A DNA stretch of 64,000 bases from Deltaproteobacteria bacterium (GTDB lineage Bacteria > Myxococcota_A > Polyangia > Polyangiales > Ga0077539). Positions 35,781-45,771 of this stretch are shown piece by piece. Position 1 is the stretch's first letter. Each line of letters starts with the position of its first letter. Position numbers and translations under genes: made by a program. Below the pieces are notes generated by a model. It saw only the letters and a program-made list of their open reading frames with translations. It searched no databases and was not told where the DNA came from. The stretch spans positions 1 to 64,000 of the forward strand of contig JAUXYJ010000029.1 in the NCBI GenBank assembly GCA_030694465.1, read 5' to 3'.

Positions 35781-36928
35781 CCCTGCGCCTCGGTGCTCAC
35801 CGGCTCTTCGATCGCTGAGATTTGGTAGGGATTGTGCTCCATTGCAGCTTCTCCCCGCGCGACGCGCTCGGCGGCCTCGGACGCCTCAAACTCGGTCTCA
35901 AACTCGGCGAGCTCTTTGGAGATCGCGCGGAGCATCCCGCGGCGCTCGTGGTACGGCAAGAACGCTGCTTTAAACCCATTGAGCGCGATCTGCTTGAGAT
36001 CTTGCAGGCTCAATCCCATTTGAGTGTGCGCGAGCCAGAGCTCTTTGGACACGGTGGTGTCCGTGATCAACCGGTTGTCCGTGTTGATCGTCACGCGGAC
36101 ACCGAGGTCGTGATAGAGCTTGAGCGGGTGGGTCGCGAGGTCTTTGACCGCGCCCGTCTGCACGTTGGAGCTGGGGCAGCACTCAAGCGAGATCCGATGA
36201 TCGTTGACGTAGTGCAGCAGGTCGCCGTCTTCGCGCAGACGACAGCCGTGCCCGATGCGATGCGCGCCACACACGTGAATCGCTTGTTCGATGGACTCGG
36301 GGCCGTACGCTTCGCCCGCGTGAATCGTGATGTTGATGTTGTTGTGCCGGATAAGCTGAAACGCGTCCCTGTGCTTTTTTGCAGGGTGATCGTACTCGGC
36401 GCCCGCGAGATCAAAGCCCGTCACGCCGCGACCTTTGTAGGCCACCGCGAGCTCGGCCATCTCAAGCGATGACTCGGGCGAGATGTTGCGGATGCCACAC
36501 ACGATCACGTTGGACATGATCCCGTGATCGACCTGCGCTTCACGCAGGCCATCGAGCACAGCTTCGACCACACGCGAGTGCGACAGGCCCTTGCGGGTGT
36601 GAAGCAAGGGCGCATAGCGCACCTCCATGTAGCGGACGTTCTCGGCGGCGGCGTCGGCGGCGAGCTCATACGCCGCGCGAAAGAGCGACTCTTGCGTCTG
36701 CATCACGCGCAGGGTGATGTCGAAGGCTTCGAGGTATTTGACCAGCGAACCGGTCTTTTCGCCGCAGTGCATCGCACGCGCAAGCGAGGGCGGATCGTGC
36801 GCGGGCAGCTCGACGTTGTCTTTGCGCGCGAGATCAAGAATGGTCTCAAGCCGAAGCGAGCCATCAAGGTGCACGTGCAGGTCGGTCTTAGGCAGGCGCT
36901 GAATGGCTTCGAGAGAGAGTCTTCCCAT
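35777..36928 (-). CDS. add: Adenosine deaminase
   Basis: A 383-aa metal-dependent deaminase converting adenosine to inosine. Zinc and catalytic motifs are visible: KTDLHVHLDGS (HxH), ITIHAGEAYG (His and catalytic Glu), HRIGHGCRL, and VTINTDNRLI with the zinc-binding Asp. The TDN form instead of TDD is also known from actinobacterial-type adenosine deaminases. ATG 36928 gives MGRLSLEAIQRLPKTD, a normal N-terminus; the open frame starts eight codons earlier at TTG. No ribosome binding site is obvious. Confidence 0.93.
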   Translation of the reverse strand: MGRLSLEAIQRLPKTDLHVHLDGSLRLETILDLARKDNVELPAHDPPSLARAMHCGEKTGSLVKYLEAFDITLRVMQTQESLFRAAYELAADAAAENVRYMEVRYAPLLHTRKGLSHSRVVEAVLDGLREAQVDHGIMSNVIVCGIRNISPESSLEMAELAVAYKGRGVTGFDLAGAEYDHPAKKHRDAFQLIRHNNINITIHAGEAYGPESIEQAIHVCGAHRIGHGCRLREDGDLLHYVNDHRISLECCPSSNVQTGAVKDLATHPLKLYHDLGVRVTINTDNRLITDTTVSKELWLAHTQMGLSLQDLKQIALNGFKAAFLPYHERRGMLRAISKELAEFETEFEASEAAERVARGEAAMEHNPYQISAIEEPVSTEAQG

Positions 36929-37005
36929 CGGAGACGGGTAGCCGATTCGCAAGGCATTTGTCCAGCGAACACCGTAGACCCTGGCAAACCGAGCGGCCCC
37001 GAGAG

Positions 37006-37908
37006 CTACCCGGCTACGTCGCCGTCCGCGTCTCGCAGCACCTCGTCAAGCGACGTTGCGCGCATCGCGCGCAAGATCCACCGCTGGATCGTTGGGACAT
37101 CCGTCACTCTCTCGATCAACGCGTCGTGCGCAGCGCTCAGCGCCCAGCCGCGCGCCGCGATCACCTGACGCAAGACCACCAACGACGCACGCGCTTCACC
37201 GCGCGCTTCACCGCGCGCTTCACCGCGGGCTTCACTCTCCTGACGAATCGCCGCGACCTTGCGGTCGTACGCCTCTTTCATTTCTTCAAATCGCATCCGA
37301 ACCTCCCGTTGCGCGCCGCGTGCCCCGGACATTTCGGGGAGCTCGCTCGCGACGCGGGCAAAAACCGGCGCGAGCAGCGGAATCTCCCACGCATTGTTTG
37401 GTAGTTTTTCGTGATCTGCAAGCGCGCGAGAGAGCACGCGCCCCCGCCCCATCAACCGCAGAAAGAGCGTCTCTCGGGTCTCTGGCAGCTCACTGAGCAC
37501 AACGACCCTCGGAGCGCTCGCAAGCGGCGAGAGATACACCCCAGAGCCCCAGCTCGCCTGAGCCTTGAGCCGCCAGTGTCGGATACCCATCGTCGGTCTC
37601 CCGGGAGAGATCACCCAGAGAACTCGCTTGCGTTGTTGCTTCGCACGCAGCATCGCCGCGCGCGCCATGCACTGCTCTAAGTGCCACAGCGTTGGGACTT
37701 TCGCGTAGGCCTCAATCACGCAAGCGCTGCAGCCCATTCGCCCCAGCAAACCTCGCTCGCCCAACAGCGTTGTGTCTTTGAGCGGGTCGATCACCGCGTC
37801 GGCAAACAACGTCTCAAGGGTCAGCGACTCTTCGAGTCGGACCTCGCAACAGACCCCGAGCAGCGCGTCCATCAGCGCCTTGGCGATTCGGTCAAACGGC
37901 GTCCCCAT
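37006..37908 (-). CDS. Rpn/YhgA-like protein with ARGE repeats
   Basis: A 300-aa protein resembling the Rpn/YhgA family (PD-(D/E)XK-type nucleases formerly called putative transposases). The N-terminus MGTPFDRIAKALMDALL and strand-rich core are followed by a helical region and the typical tail (EARGEARGEARGEA) and a C-terminal module ending VIAARGWALSAAHDALIERV and IQRWILRAMRATSLDEVL. Catalytic nuclease residues are not obvious in this copy, so activity is uncertain. The ARGE tract comes from tandem GAAGCGCG-like repeats at 37188-37235. ATG 37908 is chosen over the ORF start at 37926. Confidence 0.7.
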   Translation of the reverse strand: MGTPFDRIAKALMDALLGVCCEVRLEESLTLETLFADAVIDPLKDTTLLGERGLLGRMGCSACVIEAYAKVPTLWHLEQCMARAAMLRAKQQRKRVLWVISPGRPTMGIRHWRLKAQASWGSGVYLSPLASAPRVVVLSELPETRETLFLRLMGRGRVLSRALADHEKLPNNAWEIPLLAPVFARVASELPEMSGARGAQREVRMRFEEMKEAYDRKVAAIRQESEARGEARGEARGEARASLVVLRQVIAARGWALSAAHDALIERVTDVPTIQRWILRAMRATSLDEVLRDADGDVAG

Positions 37909-38087
37909 CGGTAGTGCGCAACACAATGCAACGCTGAGACCAGCTAAGAACGCTCGAGATTTCAGGTACTTAGCTCACGTACCATGGCGGTCCTCCAGGG
38001 TGGCCCCATCCGCGGCCATGGCACACCGCCACCCACTCAAGCCACGTGATTCTTGGTACGGTCCCCACCGTTGAGGAGGTCACATCG

Positions 38088-39194
38088 ATGAGTGCGTTGT
38101 TGCCAGGGGATCGTCTCGCGTTGCTCACATCCGGCGGAGACGCCCCCGGGATGAACGCCGCCCTCCGCGCCGCGGCCAAGGTCGGCGGCGCCATGGGCTT
38201 TGACGTCGTGGGCGTCGAAGATGGCTACGTCGGGCTCATGGAGGGGCGCGTGAGGTCCCTCGATTTGCGCACACTCGATGAAGCCTCACGGCGCGGAGGG
38301 ACGCTGCTCGGGAGCGCACGATCCAAAGTGTTTCCCACGGCCGAAGGGCAAGCCCGCGCGCGCGAAGTCATCGTGCGAGAGAACCTCGCGGGCTTGGTCG
38401 TCATCGGCGGCAATGGCTCCCTCGCGGGTGCACGTAGCCTCCGCGACGCCCCCACGGCCCGCGGAACGCTCCGCGTCGCAGGGATCCCCGCGTCCATCGA
38501 CAACGACCTCGCCTGCACCACCATGGCCATCGGCGTAGACACCGCGATGAACACCATCGTCGAAGCGTGCGATCGCATCGCGGACACCGCCAGCGCGCAC
38601 CGCCGCACGTTTGTCGTCGAAGTGATGGGCCGCGATTGCGGCTACCTCGCGATGACCTCGGGCGTGGCAGCGGGCGCCGACGCGGTGCTCGTCCCCGAGA
38701 TCGGCAAGAGCGAAGAAGCCGTGATCGAGCAGGTCGTCGGCATCATGGTCAACGCCTACCAGCGCTTTAACGCCAAGCGTCGCGTGCTGGTGATTAAAGC
38801 CGAGGGCGTCAAGATCGACAGCAACGCGCTCAAAGAAGGCATCGAGCGAGCCGTCGCCACACAACTCCCCGACGTAGACACCCGCGTCACCGTGCTGGGA
38901 CACGTGGTCCGCGGAGGTACCCCGAGCGCGTTTGACCGCTTGCTCGCCGCGCGATTGGCCCACGGCGCGGTGCGCGCACTCGCCGACGGGCTGCACGACG
39001 TGATGGCCGGCTGGATTGGCCCCGGCGCGATGCCCAACGCGCACACCACGCTCAGCGCACACGACCCGTACATTGTACTCACACCGCTCGATGCAGTGCT
39101 CCGCGAGACGCAGCGCTTGATGAACGGCGAGAGCGAGGTCGCCCAATGGCGCCGCAGGATCTTCTCTGAGATCGAGCCTATCTTGGCCCGCTAG
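38088..39194 (+). CDS. pfkA: ATP-dependent 6-phosphofructokinase
   Basis: A 368-aa PfkA. Motifs are LLTSGGDAPGMNAALRA (nucleotide), IPASIDNDLACT (catalytic Asp, fructose 6-phosphate) and VVEVMGRDCGYLA. The ATP-loop GGDGS of classical enzymes reads GGNGS here, so the Mg-binding Asp is Asn, which could affect ATP versus pyrophosphate use. It commits glucose 6-phosphate carbon to glycolysis. ATG 38088 has GAGGAGG about 9 nt upstream; an earlier frame start at 38046 is rejected. A 16-bp palindrome lies six bp after the stop codon. Confidence 0.93.
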   Translation: MSALLPGDRLALLTSGGDAPGMNAALRAAAKVGGAMGFDVVGVEDGYVGLMEGRVRSLDLRTLDEASRRGGTLLGSARSKVFPTAEGQARAREVIVRENLAGLVVIGGNGSLAGARSLRDAPTARGTLRVAGIPASIDNDLACTTMAIGVDTAMNTIVEACDRIADTASAHRRTFVVEVMGRDCGYLAMTSGVAAGADAVLVPEIGKSEEAVIEQVVGIMVNAYQRFNAKRRVLVIKAEGVKIDSNALKEGIERAVATQLPDVDTRVTVLGHVVRGGTPSAFDRLLAARLAHGAVRALADGLHDVMAGWIGPGAMPNAHTTLSAHDPYIVLTPLDAVLRETQRLMNGESEVAQWRRRIFSEIEPILAR

Positions 39195-39199
39195 CGCAC

Positions 39200-39215
39200 C
39201 CGGCGACGTCGCCGG
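39200..39215. repeat. Dispersed 16-bp palindrome, copy 4
   Basis: CCGGCGACGTCGCCGG, five bp after the pfkA stop codon. The flank ACCCGGCGACGTCGCCGGAT is shared with the copy at 40147. Confidence 0.85.
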
Positions 39216-39284
39216 ATGAGACGTCAGAAGAACGAAAATCGCTGAAAATCACACATATTTTCCTGACCATTGTAAGATAACCAT

Positions 39285-40139
39285 GTGGTCACCAAGAAAA
39301 TCCGGTCTACCCCAGTGGCCAAGACCAAGCCCGAACGCTCCGCGCCCATTCGCCGCAAACCATCGGCCGCAGTGCTTCGCGCCGCAGCAGATGCGCGCGC
39401 GCTGTTGCACTGGCGATCTCAGCTGCCCGAACCCACCGAGACCGAGCGAGTAGCACTCTTGAGCCACTTCAGCGTGGCCCAATGCGAGCTCGCCTCGACC
39501 CGAATCAGCACCGAAGATCTCGCACGCGAGGCACGCATGTTCTTGCTCTTGGCTGCACCATTAGTCAGCGAATACGCTCGCCGATTGCGCTACAGCGTCA
39601 CCCGGCTGCGCTTCGTCTTTGACCTCTTGCACGCGCTGGACAACCCCACCGAACGCGCGAATATGCCCACACCCGACGCCCTCGCCCTCGCCCACGAGAA
39701 GCTCGCCCGCAACGCACGCCAAGACGCGCTCGAAGACCTCGCGCTCATCGCCGGCGCCGATGCAGCCATGCTGGCCTCGATCGAGCAATCGCGCACCATC
39801 ACCGGCGAATCCGGCGGCTGGATGGACTCACTCAAGGCCCTGGCGGCGCTGGGACAGCTGTGGCTCACACACGACCCAACCGCCCGCACCCGCGCGCTGT
39901 TGCACGAGATTAAATCCAGCGATTTTGCTGCGTATCTCGCGTCCGCGCTCCCGACCGCCCCGGCCCCCAGCCCCGCGCGTACGCTCAAAGGGCGCCTCGT
40001 GCTTGAGCTCTGGCTCTTGGATAGGGCCCTCCAGGGACGACGCGCCCGCGCAGCGAAGCTCCCGCTTGTTGCGCTCGAGCCCGCGCTCCGCCGTGTGCTC
40101 CGTAGAGCTCAGGCTCGGCGCGATCTTCCCCTCGGTTAG
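39285..40139 (+). CDS. Hypothetical helical protein
   Basis: A 284-aa protein with a basic N-terminal tail (KKIRSTPVAKTKPERS), then helical segments rich in Ala/Leu/Arg and a basic C-terminus (RRVLRRAQARRD). No signal peptide, membrane segment or familiar motif is visible. It starts at GTG 39285; I see no good ribosome binding site. It is flanked by two copies of the 16-bp palindrome at 39200 and 40147. In general style it recalls the helical proteins at 5131-5907 and 56091-56975, but I could not align them convincingly. Confidence 0.7.
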   Translation: MVTKKIRSTPVAKTKPERSAPIRRKPSAAVLRAAADARALLHWRSQLPEPTETERVALLSHFSVAQCELASTRISTEDLAREARMFLLLAAPLVSEYARRLRYSVTRLRFVFDLLHALDNPTERANMPTPDALALAHEKLARNARQDALEDLALIAGADAAMLASIEQSRTITGESGGWMDSLKALAALGQLWLTHDPTARTRALLHEIKSSDFAAYLASALPTAPAPSPARTLKGRLVLELWLLDRALQGRRARAAKLPLVALEPALRRVLRRAQARRDLPLG

Positions 40140-40146
40140 CGTGTAC

Positions 40147-40162
40147 CCGGCGACGTCGCCGG
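40147..40162. repeat. Dispersed 16-bp palindrome, copy 5
   Basis: CCGGCGACGTCGCCGG between convergent genes (hypothetical and thiolase), seven bp from one stop and eight bp from the other. Confidence 0.85.
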
Positions 40163-40170
40163 ATGATCAC

Positions 40171-41337
40171 TCAGGCGCGCTCGATCAGGCCTGCGGCGCC
40201 CATGCCACCACCGATGCACATCGTGATAATCGCGTAGCGACCATTGCGACGACGCAGCTCGTGGATGGCCGTCGCGGTGAGCTTGGCGCCGGTGCATCCG
40301 AGCGGATGCCCCAGCGCGATGGCGCCGCCGTTGACGTTGAGTTTTGCAGGGTCAATCTCAAGCGTGCGCTGGCAATAGACCGCTTGGCTGGCGAAGGCCT
40401 CGTTCATCTCGAACAGGTCAATGTCCGAGATCTTCAGGCCATGGCGCTTGAGCAATTTGGGCACAGCAGCGACAGGCCCGATGCCCATGATGTCCGGCGC
40501 GACGCCCGCGACCTGAAAGCCCCTGAAGTACGCCAACGGTGCAAGTCCCAGCGCTTTTGCACGCGCTTCGCTCATCACGACCGACGCTGCGGCGCCGTCG
40601 CTCAACGGTGAAGCGTTGGCCGCGGTGACGCTGCCCTTGGCGTTAAACACCGGCTTGAGCGTCGCGAGCTTCTCGAGCGTCGTGTCTCCGCGGACAAACT
40701 CGTCGGTGCGAAAATCAAAGTCCGCCGAGCTGCCATCGGGCAAGTACTTCGTAGCTTTGACCGTGCAAATTTCGTCGTCAAATCGACCCGCAGCTTGCGC
40801 AGCTGCAGCTCGCTGGTGCGAGACCACCGCGAAGCGATCTTGGTCTTCGCGCGTGATCTGAAACCGCGACGCGACGTTCTCTGCGGTGATCCCCATGGGG
40901 GTGTACACCTCGGCGACGCGCGCCATCGCCTCGGGTGACGCGCTGAGCTTGTTGCCCGTCATGGGCACCATGCTCATCGACTCGACACCGCCCGCGATCA
41001 CCACGTCGGCGTTGCCCGACGCGATGCGCTCAGCCGCCTGCGCGATCGCCTGCAATCCAGACGAGCAAAAACGGTTGATGGTCATCGCCGAGCTCTCGAC
41101 CGGCAGACCTCCGAGCAGGCCCACCACGCGCGCCACATTGAGCCCTTGCTCACCCTCGGGCATCGCGCATCCAAGAATCAAATCGTCCACTTCGCCTGGG
41201 TCCAGTCCCGGAACCCTCGCGAGCAACGCGCGCACTACCTGTCCTGCCAGCTCGTCCGGTCGCGTTTGTGCGAGTGCACCTTTGTGTGCACGGCCGACGG
41301 CGCTGCGGATCGAAGCCACGATCACGGGCGTGTTCAT
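40171..41337 (-). CDS. fadA: Acetyl-CoA acyltransferase (3-ketoacyl-CoA thiolase)
   Basis: A 388-aa thiolase. Catalytic residues are visible: Cys in [16 protein letters not shown], His in [12 protein letters not shown], and Cys in [13 protein letters not shown]. It cleaves 3-ketoacyl-CoA with CoA, the last step of beta-oxidation. It lies 53 bp downstream of fadN on the same strand, the same pairing as in the Bacillus fadNA operon. Substrate chain length cannot be told from sequence alone. Confidence 0.94.
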   Translation of the reverse strand: MNTPVIVASIRSAVGRAHKGALAQTRPDELAGQVVRALLARVPGLDPGEVDDLILGCAMPEGEQGLNVARVVGLLGGLPVESSAMTINRFCSSGLQAIAQAAERIASGNADVVIAGGVESMSMVPMTGNKLSASPEAMARVAEVYTPMGITAENVASRFQITREDQDRFAVVSHQRAAAAQAAGRFDDEICTVKATKYLPDGSSADFDFRTDEFVRGDTTLEKLATLKPVFNAKGSVTAANASPLSDGAAASVVMSEARAKALGLAPLAYFRGFQVAGVAPDIMGIGPVAAVPKLLKRHGLKISDIDLFEMNEAFASQAVYCQRTLEIDPAKLNVNGGAIALGHPLGCTGAKLTATAIHELRRRNGRYAIITMCIGGGMGAAGLIERA

Positions 41338-41390
41338 TGTCGTTGTCTCCTATCAAAATCTTTGTAAAAAACCAGCATGACCGCGGACTC

Positions 41391-43760
41391 TTAGTTACGC
41401 AGCGGCTTGTTGTTCATGAGCATAAACTGCATGCGCTCTTGCGATTTGGGCTCGCCACACAGCGACACAAACGCCTCGACCTCGAGCTCGTGCAGCTTCT
41501 CTTCGGTCACCGGCTCGACGTGTCCGCCCTTGCCGCCACACAAGATGTTGGCCACCTTGCCCGCGATCAACGCGTCGTGCGCGCTCGCCTGGCCGCCATC
41601 GACCAAGGTGCGCACCATCATGTCGAGCGTCGCGATCCCGCTCGCGCCGGGGAGCTTGTATGCCTTGGGCGCCGGGGGGATCCAGCCGCTCTCGGCAAGA
41701 CCAATCGCCCGCTGTTTTGCCTCATAAAAGTGCCGCGCGCGGTCAAAGCTCACGCCGTCATTTTTGCGAAAGTACCCGAGCTCTTGCGCTTCGGCTGCGC
41801 TGGTCGCGACCTTGGCCAGCGCGATGTTCTTAAACACCTGCGTCACGATCGCGTAGCTGTCGACCGCGGCGCCCTCAGGGATGCCCTCCATCGCGCGCCA
41901 CAAGAGCCCCGCCGTGCCGCCGCCCGCGGGCACCAAGCCCACGCCGACCTCGACGAGCCCCGCGTACGTCTCTGCCGCGGCCTGCACGTTGTTGGCACCG
42001 AGGCACAGCTCAAGGCCACCACCAAAGGTAAACCCGTACGGCGCTGCGACCACGGGGACCCGCGCGTTCTTCATGCGGAGCGCGCCCTTTTGCAGCTCGC
42101 TCGCCATCAGGCGGATGCCCTCCCACTCGCCCTGCATCGCCGCCGCGACGACCGCAAAGAGGTTGGCGCCCACGCAGAAGTTATCGCCTTCGTTAAAGAG
42201 CAAGAGCGCGCGACCATCACGCTCTGCGCGGTCGACCGCTTTGTGAATCATCGTGATCACGTGCTGGTCAATGCTGTTGCTCTTGGTCTTGTGCGTCAGC
42301 GCAAACACGCCATCGCCGGTGTCCCAGAGCGTCGCGCCCTCGTTCTCTTCGAGCACCGTGGTGCGCACGCTGCTGTACGCGCGCGTCCGCACGTCGGTAG
42401 CGCGCACGACGTACTCGCTCTTGGTGGGATCCCACACGCGCCCATCGGCCGCGTAGAAGGTCTTGGCCCCCTTGGCGAGCATCGTGTCAATCCACGCCGG
42501 AAGCTCTCGCCCTTCGGCCTTCATGCGCTTGCAAGACGCTTCAAGCCCGATCGCATCCCAGGTCTCAAACGGACCAAGATCCCAGTTGTAGCCCCAGCGC
42601 ATGGCGTCGTCGACGGCCCAGAGAGTGTCGGCGATTTCGGGGATGCGCTTGGCGGTGTAGACCAGCGTTTGAGCCAGTGTCTTCCACGCGAACTGTCCCG
42701 CGGGGCCCTCGTCTTTGAGCAGGGCGCGCACGCGCTCGCCGCTGTCTTCGAGGTCCCGCAGGCCCTTGACCACGGACTGGATCGCCGGGTTCTTGGTCTG
42801 CGCGCGGTACTCGTGGGTGTACGGGTCGTAGGTCTCGCGCGATCCGTCTGAAGCTTTGCGGTAGAAACCGCTCTTGGTCTTGTTGCCCAAGAGCTTCTTC
42901 TCGATCATCCCGGTGATGTACGCGGGCAGCGCAAACACATCGCGCGACTCGTCGTCGGGGAGCCCGTCAAAACAGTTCTTCGCGACGTGCGCAAAGGTGT
43001 CGAGGCCGACCAAGTCCGCAGTGCCAAACGCCGCGCTCTTGGGGCGACCGAGCGGCGAGCCCGCGATCGCGTCGACGTCTTCGGGCGTCAGCTGGTCTGC
43101 GATCATCTGGTGGATCGCCGCCATCATGCTGAACGCGCCGATGCGGTTGCCCACGAAGTTCGTGGTGTCTTTGCCGAGGACAATGCCCTTGCCGAGGGAG
43201 TTCTCGCCAAAGGATTTTACGCGGTTAAACACTGCCGATTGTGTGTCAGGACCGACCACGAGCTCGAGCAGCTTCATGTACCGAACGGGGTTAAAAAAGT
43301 GCATCACCAAGAAGTGCTCGCGAAAGCGCTGCGAGCGGCCTTCGAGCATGTCTTTGATACGCAGCCCCGAGGTGTTGCTCGCGACGATGGTCTCGTCGCC
43401 CACGATGTTATCGAGCTTCTCAAAGAGCGAGCGCTTGATGTCCAGACGCTCGACGATGGCCTCGATCACGAGGTCACACTCGCTGAGTTTTTGCAGGTCG
43501 TCGTCAAAGTTGCCCACGGTCACAAGCGACGCACGCGAGGGGTGCATAAACAGCGCGGGGCGGTTCTTGGTCGCCTTCTCAAGACCACTGGCGGCAAACC
43601 TGTTGCGCGCTGCAGGGTCACTTTTTTCTGCCTCGGTCAACGTCGGGGGGACGATGTCCAACAACAAAACCGGAATGCTCGCGCTTGCGAGATGCGCAGC
43701 AATCCCGCTGCCCATGACGCCGGCACCCAGCACGGCGACACGTCGAATTGGCCTAGCCAT
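41391..43760 (-). CDS. fadN: 3-hydroxyacyl-CoA dehydrogenase/enoyl-CoA hydratase
   Basis: A 789-aa bifunctional enzyme in FadN order: N-terminal hydroxyacyl-CoA dehydrogenase (VAVLGAGVMGSGIAAHLA NAD site, SNTSGLRI, HFFNPVRYMKLLELV with the catalytic His) and C-terminal enoyl-CoA hydratase (about 480-789, oxyanion region GANLFAV and FGGGLELCLG, catalytic Glu in GLVEVGVGLVPAGGG). Its length equals Bacillus FadN. It forms 3-ketoacyl-CoA for the downstream thiolase. ATG 43760 has GGAGAG upstream; the frame opens at 43889 but that extension is not conserved-looking. Confidence 0.94.
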   Translation of the reverse strand: MARPIRRVAVLGAGVMGSGIAAHLASASIPVLLLDIVPPTLTEAEKSDPAARNRFAASGLEKATKNRPALFMHPSRASLVTVGNFDDDLQKLSECDLVIEAIVERLDIKRSLFEKLDNIVGDETIVASNTSGLRIKDMLEGRSQRFREHFLVMHFFNPVRYMKLLELVVGPDTQSAVFNRVKSFGENSLGKGIVLGKDTTNFVGNRIGAFSMMAAIHQMIADQLTPEDVDAIAGSPLGRPKSAAFGTADLVGLDTFAHVAKNCFDGLPDDESRDVFALPAYITGMIEKKLLGNKTKSGFYRKASDGSRETYDPYTHEYRAQTKNPAIQSVVKGLRDLEDSGERVRALLKDEGPAGQFAWKTLAQTLVYTAKRIPEIADTLWAVDDAMRWGYNWDLGPFETWDAIGLEASCKRMKAEGRELPAWIDTMLAKGAKTFYAADGRVWDPTKSEYVVRATDVRTRAYSSVRTTVLEENEGATLWDTGDGVFALTHKTKSNSIDQHVITMIHKAVDRAERDGRALLLFNEGDNFCVGANLFAVVAAAMQGEWEGIRLMASELQKGALRMKNARVPVVAAPYGFTFGGGLELCLGANNVQAAAETYAGLVEVGVGLVPAGGGTAGLLWRAMEGIPEGAAVDSYAIVTQVFKNIALAKVATSAAEAQELGYFRKNDGVSFDRARHFYEAKQRAIGLAESGWIPPAPKAYKLPGASGIATLDMMVRTLVDGGQASAHDALIAGKVANILCGGKGGHVEPVTEEKLHELEVEAFVSLCGEPKSQERMQFMLMNNKPLRN

Positions 43761-43942
43761 CAGAGAACTCTCCTTACGGTTGTGCACGCCCGTACGAGCC
43801 CGTGAACTTGGCATTTCGCACCACCGATCACGCGCTCTCAAGCGGCGGTTGGCATCCTGGCGCAGTGTCCCCCACACGGCAACGGTCAACCGCGAATGAA
43901 TGGCGATTCAGTACCGTGCGCGCAATCTTTTCGGCTTTTCTG

Positions 43943-45310
43943 TCAGCGAACCCGGACGCGCAGACCCGGCTGCTCTTCGGTCGGAAACACCGCCGTCCAC
44001 CCCGCGGGCAGCTCGGGCGGCGCCCACTCAAAGAGCCACCGGGCGTCCCTCGGCGCGAGATTGATGCACCCGTGCGAGCGCTGCACACCAAACCGGTCGT
44101 GCCAGTACACCCCGTGCAGGGCCTGATCGTTGTGAAAGAAAATCACCCACGGCACGCGCTCGACCGAGTACAGCCTGGTCGCTGTGTCCAGCGTCGGGTC
44201 GTCCGCGTTGCTCATGTCCGTGGTCGCCAGCTTGACCCACGCGCGAAACTCACCGCGGGCCGTGTCAAACCCTCGGCGCCCGGTCGAAGTGAGCGTGACG
44301 TACACTGGCCGCTCGCCCTCGTACGCGACCATCGTCTGCGAGGCGACATCCACGTCGACCCAGCGCTCGCCCACGCGCAAATCCCTCGGGATTCTCGCCC
44401 CATTCGCGACGTGCACGTGCGTCCGATTGATCCACCCGCGTGGGGTCTGCCACAGGGTCTGCCCGTGCAGCGTGACCACATCCACGGCGACCAAGAGCTC
44501 GCGCGCTTGCACGCTCTCACTCGATGCGCCGCGCCCCCCCCGCACGGCCTGCTGCGCGGTGGGCCATAAGAACGCTCTTCGCTTGGCAAATCCCACGCGA
44601 TCTGCGCTCGGAATGCTCGCATCAATCAGCGCCCCTTGCCATTCACTGGGGCGGGCCGAAATAAGATCTCTCTGGGCGATCCAGCGGGCCGACGCGGTCT
44701 GCACCCAGCGTTGGCCTCCGAACCGCTGCACCGAGGTCACGGCGACGCCCATCGAGCGCTCGAGCTCTTCGGTCCAGTCGTCGTTGAGGGCGTCTTGCTG
44801 CGAGCGAAACGTGTGCACGCCCGAGTGCGCCGCAAACGAGTAGTCATAGGGCAGCCACGCGCCCTCGCGCAGCACCGGGTGCACGGCTCCGGTGGGGGCA
44901 TGCGCGCTGGTCTCTACCACCGCCTGACAGATCCACGCCGAGGGCGCCACGCGGATCCAGCGCGTCGAGCACCCCGGCCCCACCGCGGCCTCGAGCGCGG
45001 GGAGATAAGCATCGAGCGCAGCGGTCCCCCGGCGCGGAGAGTTTACGTCCGGCCGCGCGCGGATGACTTCGCCCGCACGCACCACGCGCACCGAGCGCAC
45101 CCCTGTGCCGACCACGGCGTGCGCGCCCACGCCGACCGGCGTCCTCGGGAGGGGCTCGGACGAGATCGTGATGGTAGCCCGCTGCGCGGCCCGCGCTGGC
45201 GCAGGGACAGCGCGCTGTACACGCTGTGACCATACGTCATGGGGGAGCGCCATCGCGGACAGCATCACGGTGCCAACCAGGGCGCTCACTCGTCGCTGCA
45301 GAACAGTCAT
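43943..45310 (-). CDS. L,D-transpeptidase (YkuD domain)
   Basis: A 455-aa exported protein: signal peptide (cleavage near residue 28), a large N-terminal region (about 30-300) of unknown fold with SH3-like character, and a C-terminal YkuD domain with HGVYWHDRFGVQRSHGCINL (catalytic His, then Cys). Such enzymes make 3-3 peptidoglycan cross-links or attach proteins to peptidoglycan. The domain order and length are common in myxobacteria. It diverges from the YkgJ-like gene. Confidence 0.92.
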   Translation of the reverse strand: MTVLQRRVSALVGTVMLSAMALPHDVWSQRVQRAVPAPARAAQRATITISSEPLPRTPVGVGAHAVVGTGVRSVRVVRAGEVIRARPDVNSPRRGTAALDAYLPALEAAVGPGCSTRWIRVAPSAWICQAVVETSAHAPTGAVHPVLREGAWLPYDYSFAAHSGVHTFRSQQDALNDDWTEELERSMGVAVTSVQRFGGQRWVQTASARWIAQRDLISARPSEWQGALIDASIPSADRVGFAKRRAFLWPTAQQAVRGGRGASSESVQARELLVAVDVVTLHGQTLWQTPRGWINRTHVHVANGARIPRDLRVGERWVDVDVASQTMVAYEGERPVYVTLTSTGRRGFDTARGEFRAWVKLATTDMSNADDPTLDTATRLYSVERVPWVIFFHNDQALHGVYWHDRFGVQRSHGCINLAPRDARWLFEWAPPELPAGWTAVFPTEEQPGLRVRVR

Positions 45311-45386
45311 GCTGCCATGGCGCCTAGCATGCGACGTTGACCATAGCGAGTTTGCGACGTAGCCACGCGCTCACTCCAGACACACG

Positions 45387-45770
45387 ATGCGCAAAAGCCC
45401 CCCTTCAAGCCCCCCGACGTACGACTGCATGACCTGCGGGGCGTGCTGCTGCAACTCGCGCGAGAACATCGCCGAGGGCTACCGAGACTACGTGCAGGTC
45501 ACGCGAAGAGACTCACTTTTGCGTGATAAATCGCAGATCAAATCGCTTGCCGTGGTCAACCGTGCGGGCGAGATTCATCTGCGCTTGGTGGGCGAAGAGC
45601 AGCGATGCGTCGCCCTCTCTGGGACGCTGGGAGCCTCGGTCTCGTGTGACATCTACGCGCTGCGTCCGACGGGATGCCGCAAGGTCGAGGCTGGCGATTC
45701 GTACTGCCGACAGGTCCGCCGCGAGCGAGGTATCGATCGCACAAGGCCTGTAAAATCACAGCTCGAATGA
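45387..45770 (+). CDS. YkgJ-family cysteine cluster protein
   Basis: A 127-aa cytoplasmic protein with the YkgJ/CxxCxxCC pattern: CMTCGACCCNS near the N-terminus, then RCVAL and CDIYALRPTGCRKVEAGDSYC. The cysteines probably bind a zinc ion or an iron-sulfur cluster. Function is unknown for the family. It is compact and complete. Its stop codon is next to the stop of the convergent LEA-like lipoprotein gene. Confidence 0.88.
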   Translation: MRKSPPSSPPTYDCMTCGACCCNSRENIAEGYRDYVQVTRRDSLLRDKSQIKSLAVVNRAGEIHLRLVGEEQRCVALSGTLGASVSCDIYALRPTGCRKVEAGDSYCRQVRRERGIDRTRPVKSQLE

Positions 45771-45771
45771 G

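Noticed and set aside
37185..37240. ARGE repeat DNA as a mobile repeat
   Set aside because: It is in frame within the Rpn-like gene and such tails are normal for that family.
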